Shown in pieces: positions 9,980-20,612 of a stretch of 64,000 nt of DNA (the stretch's first letter is position 1; the number at the start of each line of letters is the position of its first letter). The DNA lies in NCBI GenBank assembly GCA_900095095.1, contig FMBT01000300.1:496001-560000 (forward strand), given 5' to 3'. The stretch is from Fragilariopsis cylindrus CCMP1102. Lineage: Eukaryota; Bacillariophyta; Bacillariophyceae; Bacillariales; Bacillariaceae. The position numbers were made by a program, and so were the translations under genes. Under the pieces are notes generated by a model that was not told the DNA's origin, did no database searches, and worked only from the letters and a program-made list of their open reading frames with translations.

Positions 9980-11431
9980 ATGACAATATTACCTCTTACT
10001 AGAAGTAGAATTGTAAAGAAGGCACATCGTAGAATATGCTTCTGGCATTGCTCGTGTGCGCTATTCTCGACAATACTTCTACCTAAATCCAGCTTCCTTC
10101 GATCCTCGTCTGCCCTTTTACTATTGCCGCCATTGCAACAACCATCATATCAAAGGGGGGACTTGATATCAGGGAAGACTACATGGACAACAACAAAACT
10201 TTGGACCTCAACTTCTCCCAAATTTTCCACTTGGGAAATCGACGAAGAAAATATTGTAGAAAGTACTGAATATATTGAGGTAGAAGAAGATCAAGACGAA
10301 GGAAATAACGCAGATGATAGCTCATCTACAGTCCTGTTCGAGGAGCATCGGATATGGTCCAAAGCAGTCGACAATTCTATTAAAACCTTAAAAAAGAAGC
10401 GGAACTCGCTCCAGTCCGAACTGGCCAAAGCGGAAGGTGCTGAAAAAACAGCGGAACGAGCACAACTTCTAGTATCAAATTTGTATATGTTTCAAGGTGG
10501 AGTAAAATCTGCAACCGTCATCGATTGGGAGAATGATGACAAAGAAGTGGAGCTAATTCTTGATACGGAAAAGTATAGCAGTGCATCGGATGAAGCAAAT
10601 GCGTTATTTTCGCTCGTTCGTAAATTGAAACGAGGATCGAAGATAGTAGCTACCTTGTTGAAAGACACTGCTGCCGCGTGGGAAATCTTGAACGAAGTCG
10701 AATCTGATTTGAGATCCGCCATGGATGAACGAGGGGAGGACGTCGACGAGGGAAGACTAGCTCTTGTCAAAGAACGACTGATTTCGACCTTAAAAACGAC
10801 AAGGTTTAAAATCCCCGTAGCCGATAGGATCAACAAAAGTAGCAAAGCGACCAATTCGAGTAGTAGCCAAAATAAAAATCGAAGAGAAAAGAAACCGCAT
10901 CTCGGAACACCGGCTTCAAATGTTCGCAAACTTATAAGTCCAGGTGGGTGCATCGTATTAGTAGGAAGAAATCGTCGTGGAAATGAACATTTAAGTCTTT
11001 CCGTTGCTCGTGGTAACGACATATGGATGCATTCGAGAGGTGCGCCTGGAGCTCATATAATAATTCAGAATCGACGTGGAGGACCAACCGTTACTGATGA
11101 ATGCCTTCAGTTCGGTGCTGACTTAGCTATTTTCTACAGCGACCTAAGGAATGAAAACAAAGCTGAGGTTACAGCAGCAGAGCCAAAACATGTACAAAAG
11201 CCTCGTGGAGCTCCTTTGGGTGCAGTCAAACTCAGAGAAGAATGGAAAACTTTTGTAGGAAGACCAGATCGTGTCCCGGATGAACTCAAGGATGCAAGAG
11301 AAGGAAGTGGTCAAACTGATGAATATCACATGTCTGATAAAGCGAAGCACCGTCGAAAAACGAAACAGGTAGCCGAAGAAGATCGCGTTAAGAGAAAGCA
11401 ACAGCAACGAGAACGAAAGAGCCAGAAGTAA
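9980..11431 (+). CDS. NFACT-R domain protein (Rqc2/NEMF/RqcH-related), probably organellar
   Basis: Single exon, 483 aa, ATG at 9980. The first ~60 residues are basic, hydrophobic and Ser-rich, like a targeting leader; an acidic stretch and a helical Lys/Glu-rich region (IKTLKKKRNSLQSELAKAE) follow. The C-terminal domain (residues ~315-430) matches NFACT-R: SPGGCIVLVGRNRRGNEHLS, then GNDIWMHSRGAPGAHIII with the DIW(M/F)H signature, DLAIFYSDLRNENKAEV and VQKPRGAPLGAVKL. Family members such as Rqc2/NEMF and bacterial RqcH bind tRNA on stalled large subunits during ribosome quality control. The N-terminal NFACT-N and helix-hairpin-helix domains of full-length RqcH are not seen, so this is a short form with coiled coil plus NFACT-R. 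The tail is strongly basic. Plastid location is inferred. Confidence 0.82.
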   Translation: MTILPLTRSRIVKKAHRRICFWHCSCALFSTILLPKSSFLRSSSALLLLPPLQQPSYQRGDLISGKTTWTTTKLWTSTSPKFSTWEIDEENIVESTEYIEVEEDQDEGNNADDSSSTVLFEEHRIWSKAVDNSIKTLKKKRNSLQSELAKAEGAEKTAERAQLLVSNLYMFQGGVKSATVIDWENDDKEVELILDTEKYSSASDEANALFSLVRKLKRGSKIVATLLKDTAAAWEILNEVESDLRSAMDERGEDVDEGRLALVKERLISTLKTTRFKIPVADRINKSSKATNSSSSQNKNRREKKPHLGTPASNVRKLISPGGCIVLVGRNRRGNEHLSLSVARGNDIWMHSRGAPGAHIIIQNRRGGPTVTDECLQFGADLAIFYSDLRNENKAEVTAAEPKHVQKPRGAPLGAVKLREEWKTFVGRPDRVPDELKDAREGSGQTDEYHMSDKAKHRRKTKQVAEEDRVKRKQQQRERKSQK

Positions 11432-11644
11432 AAGATACGATGTAGTGTTTGATTATGCGATCCATAATAATATGTACAGAATGTTATAATTGATAGATTT
11501 AAATTAAAACCGCATCATCGTAATTTTCAAACCGTTTGTTTGTCGATTAAGATCATGAAATACAGTAATAAGATAGATAATAGAAACTTAAATAGTTTCA
11601 ACAAGTAACAAGGCAAAAGTCGTCGTTTCTTTAAGGTGTTAGGA

Positions 11645-12073
11645 TCAGCGTGCGCCGAATGTTAGTGCTGCTCTTAGTGCTGTTAATTCTGCTTCTTTTG
11701 ATTCTGCTAATGCCTCTCTTGCTTCTGCTTCTGCTTTTACTTCTTTTGATGTTGCTCTTCCTGCTATCAATTATGCTTTTAATGCTGCTAATGTTAATGA
11801 TTTTGGTGTCGTATTTTTATCATCATCATCATCATCATCATCATCTTTATCACCATCACCACCATCGACTTCTGGTGGCAGCATATGCTTCTGCTGCTGT
11901 TTCACCTTCTCGCCCATCAATAGACGAGAATGAGCCCAAAAAGCGGGTGCTCTAAACGATGAAATCGGGTCTACTCCTGCTGGCAAAAGGAGTAGTGCAC
12001 CCGCTGCCGTAGCGTGAAAAAGTATTAATCGAATGATAGGAAATATCGTCATTGGCATCATTGTCATCGTCAT
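11645..12073 (-). CDS. Possible small low-complexity secreted protein, interrupted by an in-frame TAA
   Basis: From an ATG at 12073 the minus strand encodes a Met/Ile-rich hydrophobic start (FPIIRLILFHATAAGALLLL), a short unique part (FRAPAFWAHSRLLMGEKV), a run of nine Asp and an Ala-rich end. A TAA at 11771-11773 stops it. The same frame then continues as charged, Ala-rich protein (SKEVKAEAEAREALAESKEA) to a TGA at 11645. Either the short form is the gene, or the TAA is a premature stop, or the whole stretch is non-coding low-complexity DNA. No family is recognised. Confidence 0.3.
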
Positions 12074-12573
12074 CAAGTAATCTGCTGTTGTCGAATTGAA
12101 TTGAATCGAATTGAATTTAAATTGGATTCAATTCCAAGCGGCATGAATGGAGTTCCGGTAGTTATTGCTTTGGTGGGATCGATGCTACTCCACGAATCGT
12201 GTTTGTTGGTACTACCCCAACGGACGGAGAAGAAGGATGGAACCACAGAACCACAGGGACAATTGCTTCCAGAGCAAAAATATCTTACTTAGTAGGCTCC
12301 TACCCAAAATCTGGATGTGAATTGCGTGCGTGTGTGTGTTTTAGATTCTAGATCAATTCCCAACATATCAAAAATGGGAGAATCGACGAACGAATAATAC
12401 TTTCATTTGCTTATATAAATGATAAAGACCCGATAGTAGGGTTTCATTGCATATAGTGGGAGAATATTACAATGCTTTTCTCCAAGACGTTTATCGCGGA
12501 AGTTTTTGTTGAACAATAAATCGAATAATTTTTATTCGGTATCGAATAGGTAAACTTCAGAGGTGCCCAGTGC
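12074..12573. other. Intergenic, simple repeats only
   Basis: It contains GAATTGAATTGAATCGAATTGAAT at about 12093-12118 and a short GTGTGT tract near 12330. A frame at 12101-12292 has no recognisable content. No gene is seen. Confidence 0.45.
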
Positions 12574-13406
12574 TTATTTCTTGCACAATCTTATCCTGCC
12601 AAGAACAGCTATAAATTCCGGTTCTTCAACACAATTCATAAACCAACGATAAGTATTTTTATACTGTTTTAAGTACACCTCGTCGAAGACAAGTGTAAAC
12701 GGATATATGAGAATGGCGACCAAAAAGATGTCTGCCAGTGTGATATGTTTTGAATTGACGAGATACGTGCGGACGTCATCTTTACTATCACCTTTTTGAA
12801 GATGTAATTCTAAAACTTCCAGTGCAGATTTCATGTCTTCCTTTGCCTTGGCGTCACTATTAAAAAAAAATCAGGGGCATGTGAAATTACCAAAATCCAA
12901 TAGGTAAAATACGGTACAGGTAGAACGAGAACAATTCGTATCAGATTTCTTCTTCTTAATCAATAAAAGGAGAAGCTAAAAAGTAGCAAGATACTGTAGT
13001 TTTATTCATCTCAAAAATCTTCAACTTACGCTTCTTCGTTCAAGGGCAAAAAACCTGAAACAAAGTAATACAAAATAGTAGCGGGCAATTCAATTTCTTG
13101 TTGGGCCCAGTTCATCCAATCTTCGATGGCCGCAGTTTGTCGCAACGAACTATTTCCCAGTAGAATCGTATCTCGTCGTAACCCCGCAATGAATCGTGAA
13201 ATAGCCCGCGATGAATATATAATTTCCCCTTGTTGTGTTTCCAATATCGGTGCCTTACCCATTGGGGACTTTAATGCGATGGATTGTTCGATACCATTTG
13301 TTTCAACCGTGACAGGAATACCAGCAAATTCGGCGACAATGAGTGGTGCAAAAGCAAGAAAAGAGCCGGAAGGAGAATAAAGCTTATATGAGGAGGGAAC
13401 TGCCAT
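12574..13406 (-). CDS. eEF1B-gamma-like glutathione S-transferase domain protein
   Basis: Exons 13030-13406 and 12574-12856 join in phase 2 across a 173-nt intron (donor GTAAGT), giving 219 aa. The N-terminal half is a thioredoxin-fold GST domain (YKLYSPSGSFLAFAPLIVAE; KAPILETQQGEIIYSSRAISRFIA). The C-terminal half is the helical GST domain ending in YRWFMNCVEEPEFIAVLG and RLCKK, which closely follows the equivalent segment of translation elongation factor 1B gamma. In eEF1B-gamma a conserved C-terminal domain normally follows, but here the frame stops at once. This is therefore a stand-alone GST module: either a diverged GST or a shortened eEF1B-gamma paralogue. The ATG at 13406 is the only sensible start. 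Confidence 0.82.
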
Positions 13407-14047
13407 CGTCGATGTGGACGTCTGTTGAAAAATTAATTTTAAATGTAATGTGTCTCATATCGTCGATTATCGATTGTCACACCCAATTTGCTTCTCAAAT
13501 GGTCGCAAAATATCGCTAATTTTTCACTAGAATGACAGTGATAAACACGCTATCGTCAGATGTCTTGGTTTGATAATAGTGCTTCGGTACTGTTTGAGAA
13601 GAAACAGCATATGCGTATCATGATCGTCATGGGGGGTGTTGTTTAATGTATTCGATATGGAATGAAATAAACATTAAATTATTCGACGACTAAAATATTC
13701 TGACGTATGACGGGCGACAGTTTGACCGTTTTGCTTCCCCGTGGAAATCAAGTTGTAAAATTAATTATCTTTTCTTTGATAGACGAGGAATGATATACAC
13801 TCATGTACAGTAACTGTCCTGACACAGCCACACTCTAACATTGAAAACCTCCAGACTACAACAGTTCTGCAATTAAAGTAGAAGCAACAGTTCACAGAGT
13901 TATTCCTCAAATTTAATTCGTAGGTGCAAGTGTACATTACATCGGTGTGCAGATATATTTAAAAAATCGGAAAATGGTTAAAAGCAAGAAATTTAAAAAG
14001 TGAAAAGCAATTTTGAGATTAATACAATTTTAATTAATAAATAAATA
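13407..14047. other. Divergent intergenic spacer
   Basis: It separates the GST-like gene (-) from the plastid-type gene (+) and should hold both promoters. It is AT-rich, with an A/T tract at about 13955-14047 just before the + strand ATG. No other structure is recognised. Confidence 0.45.
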
Positions 14048-14884
14048 ATGGCGTCACCTTTGTCAAGTCTATCTCCATCGCCACTCTCGGCCGGATCACA
14101 CACAATACGTCAGTCACTGGTACTACTAAATTTCTTCTTTGTTCCTTTATCACCCTTGGTCTGTCAGGGATGGATTATTCCCACATCATCAAGCTCATCA
14201 CAACTTCATAATTATTGTCGAACGACTACAACAACTGGTGCAACAAAATCAACATCATTAATCGTCGACGATTTTACATTAGTTTCAGGATTTACTACTC
14301 CGTTGGGTCGATCTCGAACCATTCTCGCATCTACTGCTGCTACTGCTACTTCTGAAAGTCTTTCTTCGGCTTCTGATGACGATGACGAATATGAATACGT
14401 AGAATATGATATTTTGACCGAAACTGAATTTACGGGTAGCGAATGGATGGTTGGGACCGTTATGGATAATAGAGGAAAGATTGTCGAAACATGGGTACGG
14501 TTGGCAGTAGACAAAGATGGGAAAAATGTAGCCATTTGGGGTGATAAGTCCCAAGGAAATTGGAATTTTGATACTGCGAATCAATTCTTAAGTGTTTCAA
14601 AAAATGCCTTATGGGGTAAAAATATCTGGGCTGGTGTTATCGATGATTTTTATTTTGGCAGAGGGACAGTCCGTGGATGGAACTTTTTTTCACCTGCTTC
14701 AGTTGTTGGTCAATGGCAGGCAAAACGTCTCGGTGTGGAAAAAGACGAAGCAGGTATTGCTCCGTGGTTTGAAGAGGAAGACGAGGAGGAAGAGAAAGTA
14801 TCGATTGCTGATAGCAGCAGCAACACGAACGAAGCTTCGTTGTCGGTAGAATCGAATTCCGATAGTGATAGCAGCAAGTCATAA
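14048..14884 (+). CDS. Probable plastid protein of unknown function
   Basis: Single exon, 278 aa. A hydrophobic segment (SLVLLNFFFVPLSPLVC, about residues 24-40) precedes QGWIIP and a Ser/Thr-rich stretch, which resembles a signal plus transit peptide. After an acidic linker comes a compact Trp- and Gly-rich domain (residues ~125-230): GSEWMVGTVMDNRGKIVETW, AIWGDKSQGNWNFDTANQF, NIWAGVIDDFYFGRGTVRGW and ASVVGQWQAKRLG. I do not recognise the family, though this block is well formed and looks conserved rather than random. The tail is acidic and Ser-rich. Convergent with the VKOR gene downstream. Confidence 0.7.
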   Translation: MASPLSSLSPSPLSAGSHTIRQSLVLLNFFFVPLSPLVCQGWIIPTSSSSSQLHNYCRTTTTTGATKSTSLIVDDFTLVSGFTTPLGRSRTILASTAATATSESLSSASDDDDEYEYVEYDILTETEFTGSEWMVGTVMDNRGKIVETWVRLAVDKDGKNVAIWGDKSQGNWNFDTANQFLSVSKNALWGKNIWAGVIDDFYFGRGTVRGWNFFSPASVVGQWQAKRLGVEKDEAGIAPWFEEEDEEEEKVSIADSSSNTNEASLSVESNSDSDSSKS

Positions 14885-15356
14885 AGCAACGCAAATAGAT
14901 AAATAAGCGAGTTTAAATAAATTAACTGACTGTATATAATATATAACACAAGTAATCGTCACGCAGGCACGAAATATGTTTATGTGGAGAAAATATGAGG
15001 AGATGGATGGCTTCATATAGAAGGATTTCGGTTAAATAATAAGTACTGCCGTGAACGTGATTAGTATAACAATAGATAAGTTAAATGTACCACTCGGTAC
15101 GATGATAATTCTAATCATCCAAAAATATAGACGTCCATGTATGTTTCATCTGCTATTATTATGTGCATCGATGCAGATGAATGTGTAATGGTGTAGTAAT
15201 GTATGTATCTATGTTTGTATGACCCATCGTTTTATTTGACCATTTTCCTCGCTCAGTAGTGTCCCTAATTGTAGTCAAGGTATCTTCTACTGTATGTTGA
15301 ATATTGATGATTGTCTTTATTTTTTCGCCCATTAAGGAAGGAAGTAGTATAATCTG
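14885..15356. other. Convergent intergenic spacer (3' ends)
   Basis: It lies between the 3' end of the plastid-type gene (+) and the 3' end of the VKOR gene (-), and presumably holds both polyadenylation regions. It is AT-rich. No gene is seen. Confidence 0.45.
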
Positions 15357-16371
15357 CTACACTCTTTTGATTGTCTTTATTTTCTTTTTGTTGCTGCTAC
15401 TATTATTGTTGTTTCCTCCAAGGACTAAATTTGCCATGACACTCCAAAAGATTCGAGAATTGATAGCGTGCGTTGACCAACATAAGATACATAATTCGTT
15501 TAACATAACAAGTTTAATGGCCAAAAAAACTGAACTAGCCATGGCCATCGATGAAGCAATTACAGTTAAGACATTCGGTAGTGTGGGCATTAAAAACAAC
15601 CAGTAGGAGTAAAATAACAATCCGAGTGCTAAATTTTCGAATTACATGAATCATGGAGAGTTTTTTAAAGGGAAAGAGAGAGAAATGAATAATGATTTGC
15701 GAGTGAAAGTAAGCAACGAAGCGAATAAAGATGCGAAAATTATTATATATGTGCATTTTTGTTAGCACAACAACAATCAGGAAACATTATTTGAAGGAAA
15801 ATAATGCCAATTGTATAGAACCACATTCAATGTAGAAGTATTATGACTCTATAAAATCTCACCTGCATTTGGAACATCTAAAATACTACCCTTAGGGACG
15901 ATATTAAAATATGTTAACATACGTCCTTCAGGAAGTTGAAAGACATTGCTATTGTATGAATAGGAATTGGGAGGAGAAAAATTATTCCTGTGAGTGCAAG
16001 ACAACAAAAATTTACGTAACGTAACACAATACAATGCAACATAACATAATAACATAACATAAAAACATAACATAACAAACGAAACGAAACGTAACACAGT
16101 ACAATGCAACATAACATAACATAACATAACATAACATAACGAAACGCAACGCAACAAAACAAATAATAGAAATCGGTCGCCATCAAAATGGCATGAAAAT
16201 CAATTCAACCTACCTGCACGAAGCCCCGATTAGTTCTATATCGCAAAACGCAGAAAACTCTTCTTCTTCGGGTTTATTCGCAACTTTATGTTCTACATAA
16301 AGAGCATAGGCGCTTAGTATGCAACCTAAGATTGCAAATGGTGCTGTTCTTGACAGGGATATAGAGGGCAT
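15357..16371 (-). CDS. Vitamin K epoxide reductase (VKOR) family protein
   Basis: Three exons, 16214-16371, 15863-15948 and 15357-15628, with phases 2 and 1 and introns of 265 and 234 nt, give 171 aa. The spliced product has a first TM helix (APFAILGCILSAYALYVEH), loop cysteines at 43 and 52 (CDIELIGASC), SNVFQLPEG, GSILDVPNAALGLLFYSY leading into TM2, and the redox CILC at residues 128-131 before STHAIN. These match VKORC1 landmarks, including the CxxC active site and the two loop cysteines, although the loop pair is one residue further apart than in human VKORC1. VKOR reduces quinones and drives disulfide formation. No thioredoxin domain is fused, unlike the plant plastid LTO1 type, so an ER form is more likely. 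An upstream in-frame ATG at 16524 would add 51 residues. Confidence 0.85.
16018..16155. repeat. ATAAC pentanucleotide repeat within VKOR intron 1
   Basis: Units of CATAA/ATAAC are repeated many times. The block is itself duplicated: CGTAACACA(A/G)TACAATGCAACATAACATAA occurs near 16017 and again about 71 nt on. It lies wholly inside the first VKOR intron and does not affect coding. Confidence 0.85.
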
Positions 16372-16840
16372 GCTGTTGGTTTTGATTTTATGCTTTGCTA
16401 TGTCGTAAGCGAAGCAGAATCGAAGAAGAAGAATGTGATTGAGATTGCTGTGAACTGTGAATTGTAGATTATGATGATTCCTTCGAATCATTTTTTTTGC
16501 TTCTTTAAAAAATTGCGCCCTCATCGTCCGTACTCAGTACGGAACATCTGTTAGAACCGCCCGTAAAAGTTTCTTTGTAAAATAATAATAATTTTTGACA
16601 CTTTCACAACGAGATTACACATCGCCGACAGAAACCAAAAATCTCCAACACCAAAAATCTCCATCAATCTTCCTAGCCCTTATTATCATGCATGCTGTGT
16701 AGTCAATCGGAATCACATCATCCAGAGATAAAATCAGCCAAAACAAGAGGAACCGAACGATTTCTCAGAAAGAAAGATAGAAGTATAACTATTGCATCTT
16801 ACCCGTTAACGTTACTACCGTCATCTTGATATTATTCGTG
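16372..16840. other. Divergent spacer between VKOR and XRN genes
   Basis: This 469-nt spacer must hold both promoters. An upstream extension of the VKOR frame (to 16524) overlaps it, but that stretch reads as low-quality protein. AT-rich, no RNA gene seen. Confidence 0.45.
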
Positions 16841-19365
16841 ATGTTGTCAAATTGTTCCTTAATGATCGCATTTTGTATTTATGCTCTCATCAGCATAATA
16901 ACCAGCGATGCATTCGCTCCTCCATTAAAATCATGGTCGACGACATTAACGGTTCCAACACATTATTCCGGGTCCGGAATCAACGATTTCGTGCTGTTGA
17001 AGGAAAATAATAAGATGACGAAGTCAACGTCAATGTCTCTATTTGGTATTCCTAAAATGTTTCGTTGGTTGACTGATCAATATCCAGATATTATTAATAA
17101 TCGTCTTGAGGAAGGTTTAGCCGAAGATATCGAAGTGGACAATTTTTATTTAGATATGAATGGGATCATCCACCCATGTACGCATGGTAATAATGAGGCT
17201 GAATTGGTATATTTAGATGAAACTGCTATGTTTAAAAAGATCTTCCTTTACGTCGATCGGTTGTATAAGATGGTACAACCAACTCACGTCCTATACCTGG
17301 CCGTTGATGGGACAGCTCCAAGAGCAAAAATGAATCAACAACGATCACGACGATTCCGTGCAGCGAAGGAGGCAGAACAATTGGCTGCCGACTTGACTGC
17401 ACGAGAAAATTTCAAAGGGAAGGAATTGGCGATTGACGAGGAGAAGCAACGATTCGATTCAAATTGTATCACACCCGGAACCGATTTCATGTTGAAATTA
17501 TCATTAGCATTACAGAAATGGGTCGATTATAAGATCGAAACTGATCCATTCTGGACGAATGGTGCGACTGTAATTGTTAGTGGACCAGATGTTCCCGGTG
17601 AGGGGGAACATAAGGTGATGGATTTCGTACGAGATTCTCAAGCAGAGTATCGGAAGACCGGTATCACCACCGATTTTTATGGCCCTGGATGGACCCATGT
17701 TTTATATGGACTCGATGCTGATTTAATCATGGTACGTATCGGCACGAATACATAGATATTTATGTTTTTGAGTCATATGCTTACTTCGTCGTGATCTCAT
17801 TTTTCGTTGTGAGTTGTGACACGTACTAATATCTATTGTCTATTCATTTTTATTTTTCCGCTGCAAAATAATGCCATCTATCCGTTTGTTATTATGATTA
17901 GCTTGGACTTGTCACCCACGAAAGCAAGTTCATGCTGTTACGTGAAAAAATGTCCGTCGTTATGGCAGGTAGAGGGAGAAATAAGTATCGTAAAAAGAAG
18001 GACATGATGGAATATACACGACATGATTTTGAGATATTAGAATTGTCAGGTTTGCGCAAATTACTTGCTATTCAATTCCGAAAATTCTCTGATAAACTTG
18101 GGGATGATTACTCGTTAAATCGAATCGTCGATGATTTCGTTTTTATGTGCATTTTGGTTGGTAATGATTTTTTGAGTCATGCACCCCACTTAGAAATCAA
18201 TGGGGGTGCAATCTCCTTGATGATGACGACATATACTGATATGTTACCTGATTGGGGTGGATACTTGACAGATCGTGAAAAGATCAATCCTGAACGCTTT
18301 GAAGAGTTTATGTATCACTTGTCGGTTTACGAAGAGGAGTACTTCAAAAAGCGTGGTTACGAGGAGAATGAACCAGGATGGAAACTTGAAGCAGAGAATG
18401 AAGAAGATAGTAATGATTTTTACGGAACACTTTATTCGGGAAATCCTACACCTGCCTGCGCTGTTGGAGCCAATCGTAAAGGCAGTCAACCGCCACCTTC
18501 TAGAAAGATCAAAAATACATCAGATGCAACGGCAGGGGATAAAGAGACTGTAGAGGAAGATGAAGTCAAACTTGCCGACGAAGACAACGAATATCCCCAC
18601 GTGGCTGGACCTACCGGTAACCGTGCATTTCGAAGAGTTCATCCCGATAGTCAGGCGCGTTCGTACCGGGACTTTTACTACGAAAACAAACTCGGATGGC
18701 CAATGGAGGATCGAGAACGAACTCTCTTTAATCGAAGAGCTCTTGTTCGTGATTATCTAGAAGGTCTTCATTGGAATTTGAATTATTATCATAATGGATG
18801 TTCATCTTGGGATTGGTACTTTCCCCATTTTTATAGTCCACTGTCAACCGATATGGTTAACTTAAATGAATTTTATGATGACGACGAAAAAGATGACGAA
18901 TTCAAAAGCCTCAAGTTCGACTTGGGAACACCATTCCCGAGTCTGGCTCAGCTACTATCAGTCCTTCCACCACAAAGTGCTACGTTATTACCATCAGCCT
19001 TGGGAGAATTAATGCTTCATCCCTCCTCCCCGCTGATCGAATTCTATCCTGGCAATTTCACGTCCGATGCGAATGGAAAGCGGCAATCATGGGAAGCTAT
19101 TGTTCAAATTCCTTTTATTGATGCCGATCTTTTGTTGGAGACGGTTGAGCAAGTTTTAGAAAAGGGGGATGAGGTTCTTTCGCCATCCGAGAGGAGACGG
19201 AATCGGCCAGGCGTCATACACAATTTCAAGCCCACAGGAGGTGGCGAACAAGTTATTGACAAAAAGACACTGGTCAGTATCCAAGGGACTGAAGCAGACA
19301 AAATTCGACCGGGATCTTCTGGACCTCCCAGAAGTAAGAAAGGATATCAAGGAAGGAGAAATTAG
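16841..19365 (+). CDS. XRN-family 5'-3' exoribonuclease with N-terminal plastid-type leader
   Basis: Exons 16841-17731 and 17902-19365 join in phase 0 over a 170-nt intron (LIM|LGLVTHES), giving 784 aa. All classic XRN blocks are present in order: FGIPKMFRWLTDQYPDI, NFYLDMNGIIHPCTHG, AVDGTAPRAKMNQQRSRRF, ITPGTDFM, GPDVPGEGEHKVMDFVR, LYGLDADLIM-LGLVTHE and CILVGNDFLSH. The metal-binding acidic residues are kept, so the enzyme should be active in 5'-to-3' decay of 5'-monophosphate RNA. Cytosolic and nuclear XRNs begin within a few residues of the GIPKFFRW block. Here about 65 residues precede it: a hydrophobic signal (SLMIAFCIYALISIITS) and then DAFAPP, the diatom plastid motif. In-frame ATGs at 17015 and 17033 could make a leaderless form. 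The long C-terminal domains of XRN1 are absent. Confidence 0.88.
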
Positions 19366-20612
19366 AAGACTTAAAGCAATAACTAAGTTGGTCTTTTTCC
19401 CCATCTCATATCTTTTGCACAAGCAAGCTGTTGTGAAGAGCAAATTTTGATTGTCCTTGTTCTATCAATATTATCATATCTCCTCTGTGAATGAAAGTAG
19501 CTACGTACGTAGTTGAAATAGCTACCATCAATTGTCTTCGCTACTGTATTAAGCGGGTATTACTTGGTGTTTTTAGCAGTATTAACTTTTTCGTTGCAGT
19601 TCGGGATGCAAAAATACTAATGGGCTACGATTAGCCTAACATATCCTAATCACATTGTCGTAGATCATTTCCAAGGCCAAATAGCTTTCGTCTGGGGTTG
19701 ATGTATCTGTTCTTCCCATCGAAATATACCTTCATTTCTAAAAATAGTGCTGAATAAGCCAAAAAAACAAAAAAAAAAGTTCTGGTGGTGTATGCAAATA
19801 ATATATATCAGATTTTTTTTCGTTGCCATTCTTTGAAGATTAAATGCTCATTGTGTCACCAGTATTAATACTTCTACTCTCGATGCCAGCTCAAATGGTA
19901 AAAAACTAAAATTGGCTTTGTCCCACTCAAGTAATACACAGCATATGCCTTTCAATTGTGACAGCAAGCATGATATTCAGTATAGTAGCTAGATTGAGCA
20001 TCTATAGTGATAACTAACAACTGCCCTATCGTCCCCCTGATTCAAGAAATATATCCAAGCAATATGTACTTTTTTATCTGGTTTTTGATTGGTTGGTATG
20101 CATGGATTAAGTTATGCACATCATCAGCTTTGTTAATGTACTTTTATGTATGCATATGACATATTTGACTTATTGTCTCTATAAATACTTGTTTTCAATG
20201 TGTGTTTGTGTGTTCTGGATTAATTCCACAGAAAGAAAACTTTAGGTAGTACTATTTTTTAATATTGATTGATCTACTTGATTGTAGAATGATAGTGAGC
20301 ATTCATTGACTTCAACATTTGGTGCCATCCTTGTTGGCTCTTCCTGGTCCAGGAAGGTTCATTAGATAATCCCTTTAGATCAATTACCCCCAACAATAGA
20401 ATAATAATTAATGGCATGTAATGTTTTATTAATAGCGAAACAACAATATGTTTATTATGATGTCAATTTTAAGCCCCGCAAATTTATTGGGGTGTTCGAA
20501 TCGCCGTGCGTAAATTCGAAAATAGAATTTTAAATAACAAATCTTTGCATCTTTGCTATTTGCTATCAAACATTAAACCCATTATTGTCACTCTACCGAT
20601 ACCTTTGACAAA
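19366..20612. other. Intergenic, nothing recognised
   Basis: About 1.2 kb of AT-rich DNA between two + strand genes. Small A and T tracts are present. The GTTCGAATC at about 20490 resembles a tRNA T-loop, but no tRNA cloverleaf fits around it. Confidence 0.45.

Noticed and set aside
11650-11955. Leu-rich + strand frame resembling a membrane protein
   Set aside because: It is antisense of an Ala/Asp low-complexity tract; the poly-Leu and poly-His arise from simple repeats.
15304-15606. 100-codon + strand frame with a hydrophobic Leu run
   Set aside because: It is the antisense of VKOR exon 3, whose CILC site and splice phases are convincing.
20473-20505. GTTCGAATC resembling a tRNA T-loop
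   Set aside because: No acceptor, D or anticodon stems fit around it.
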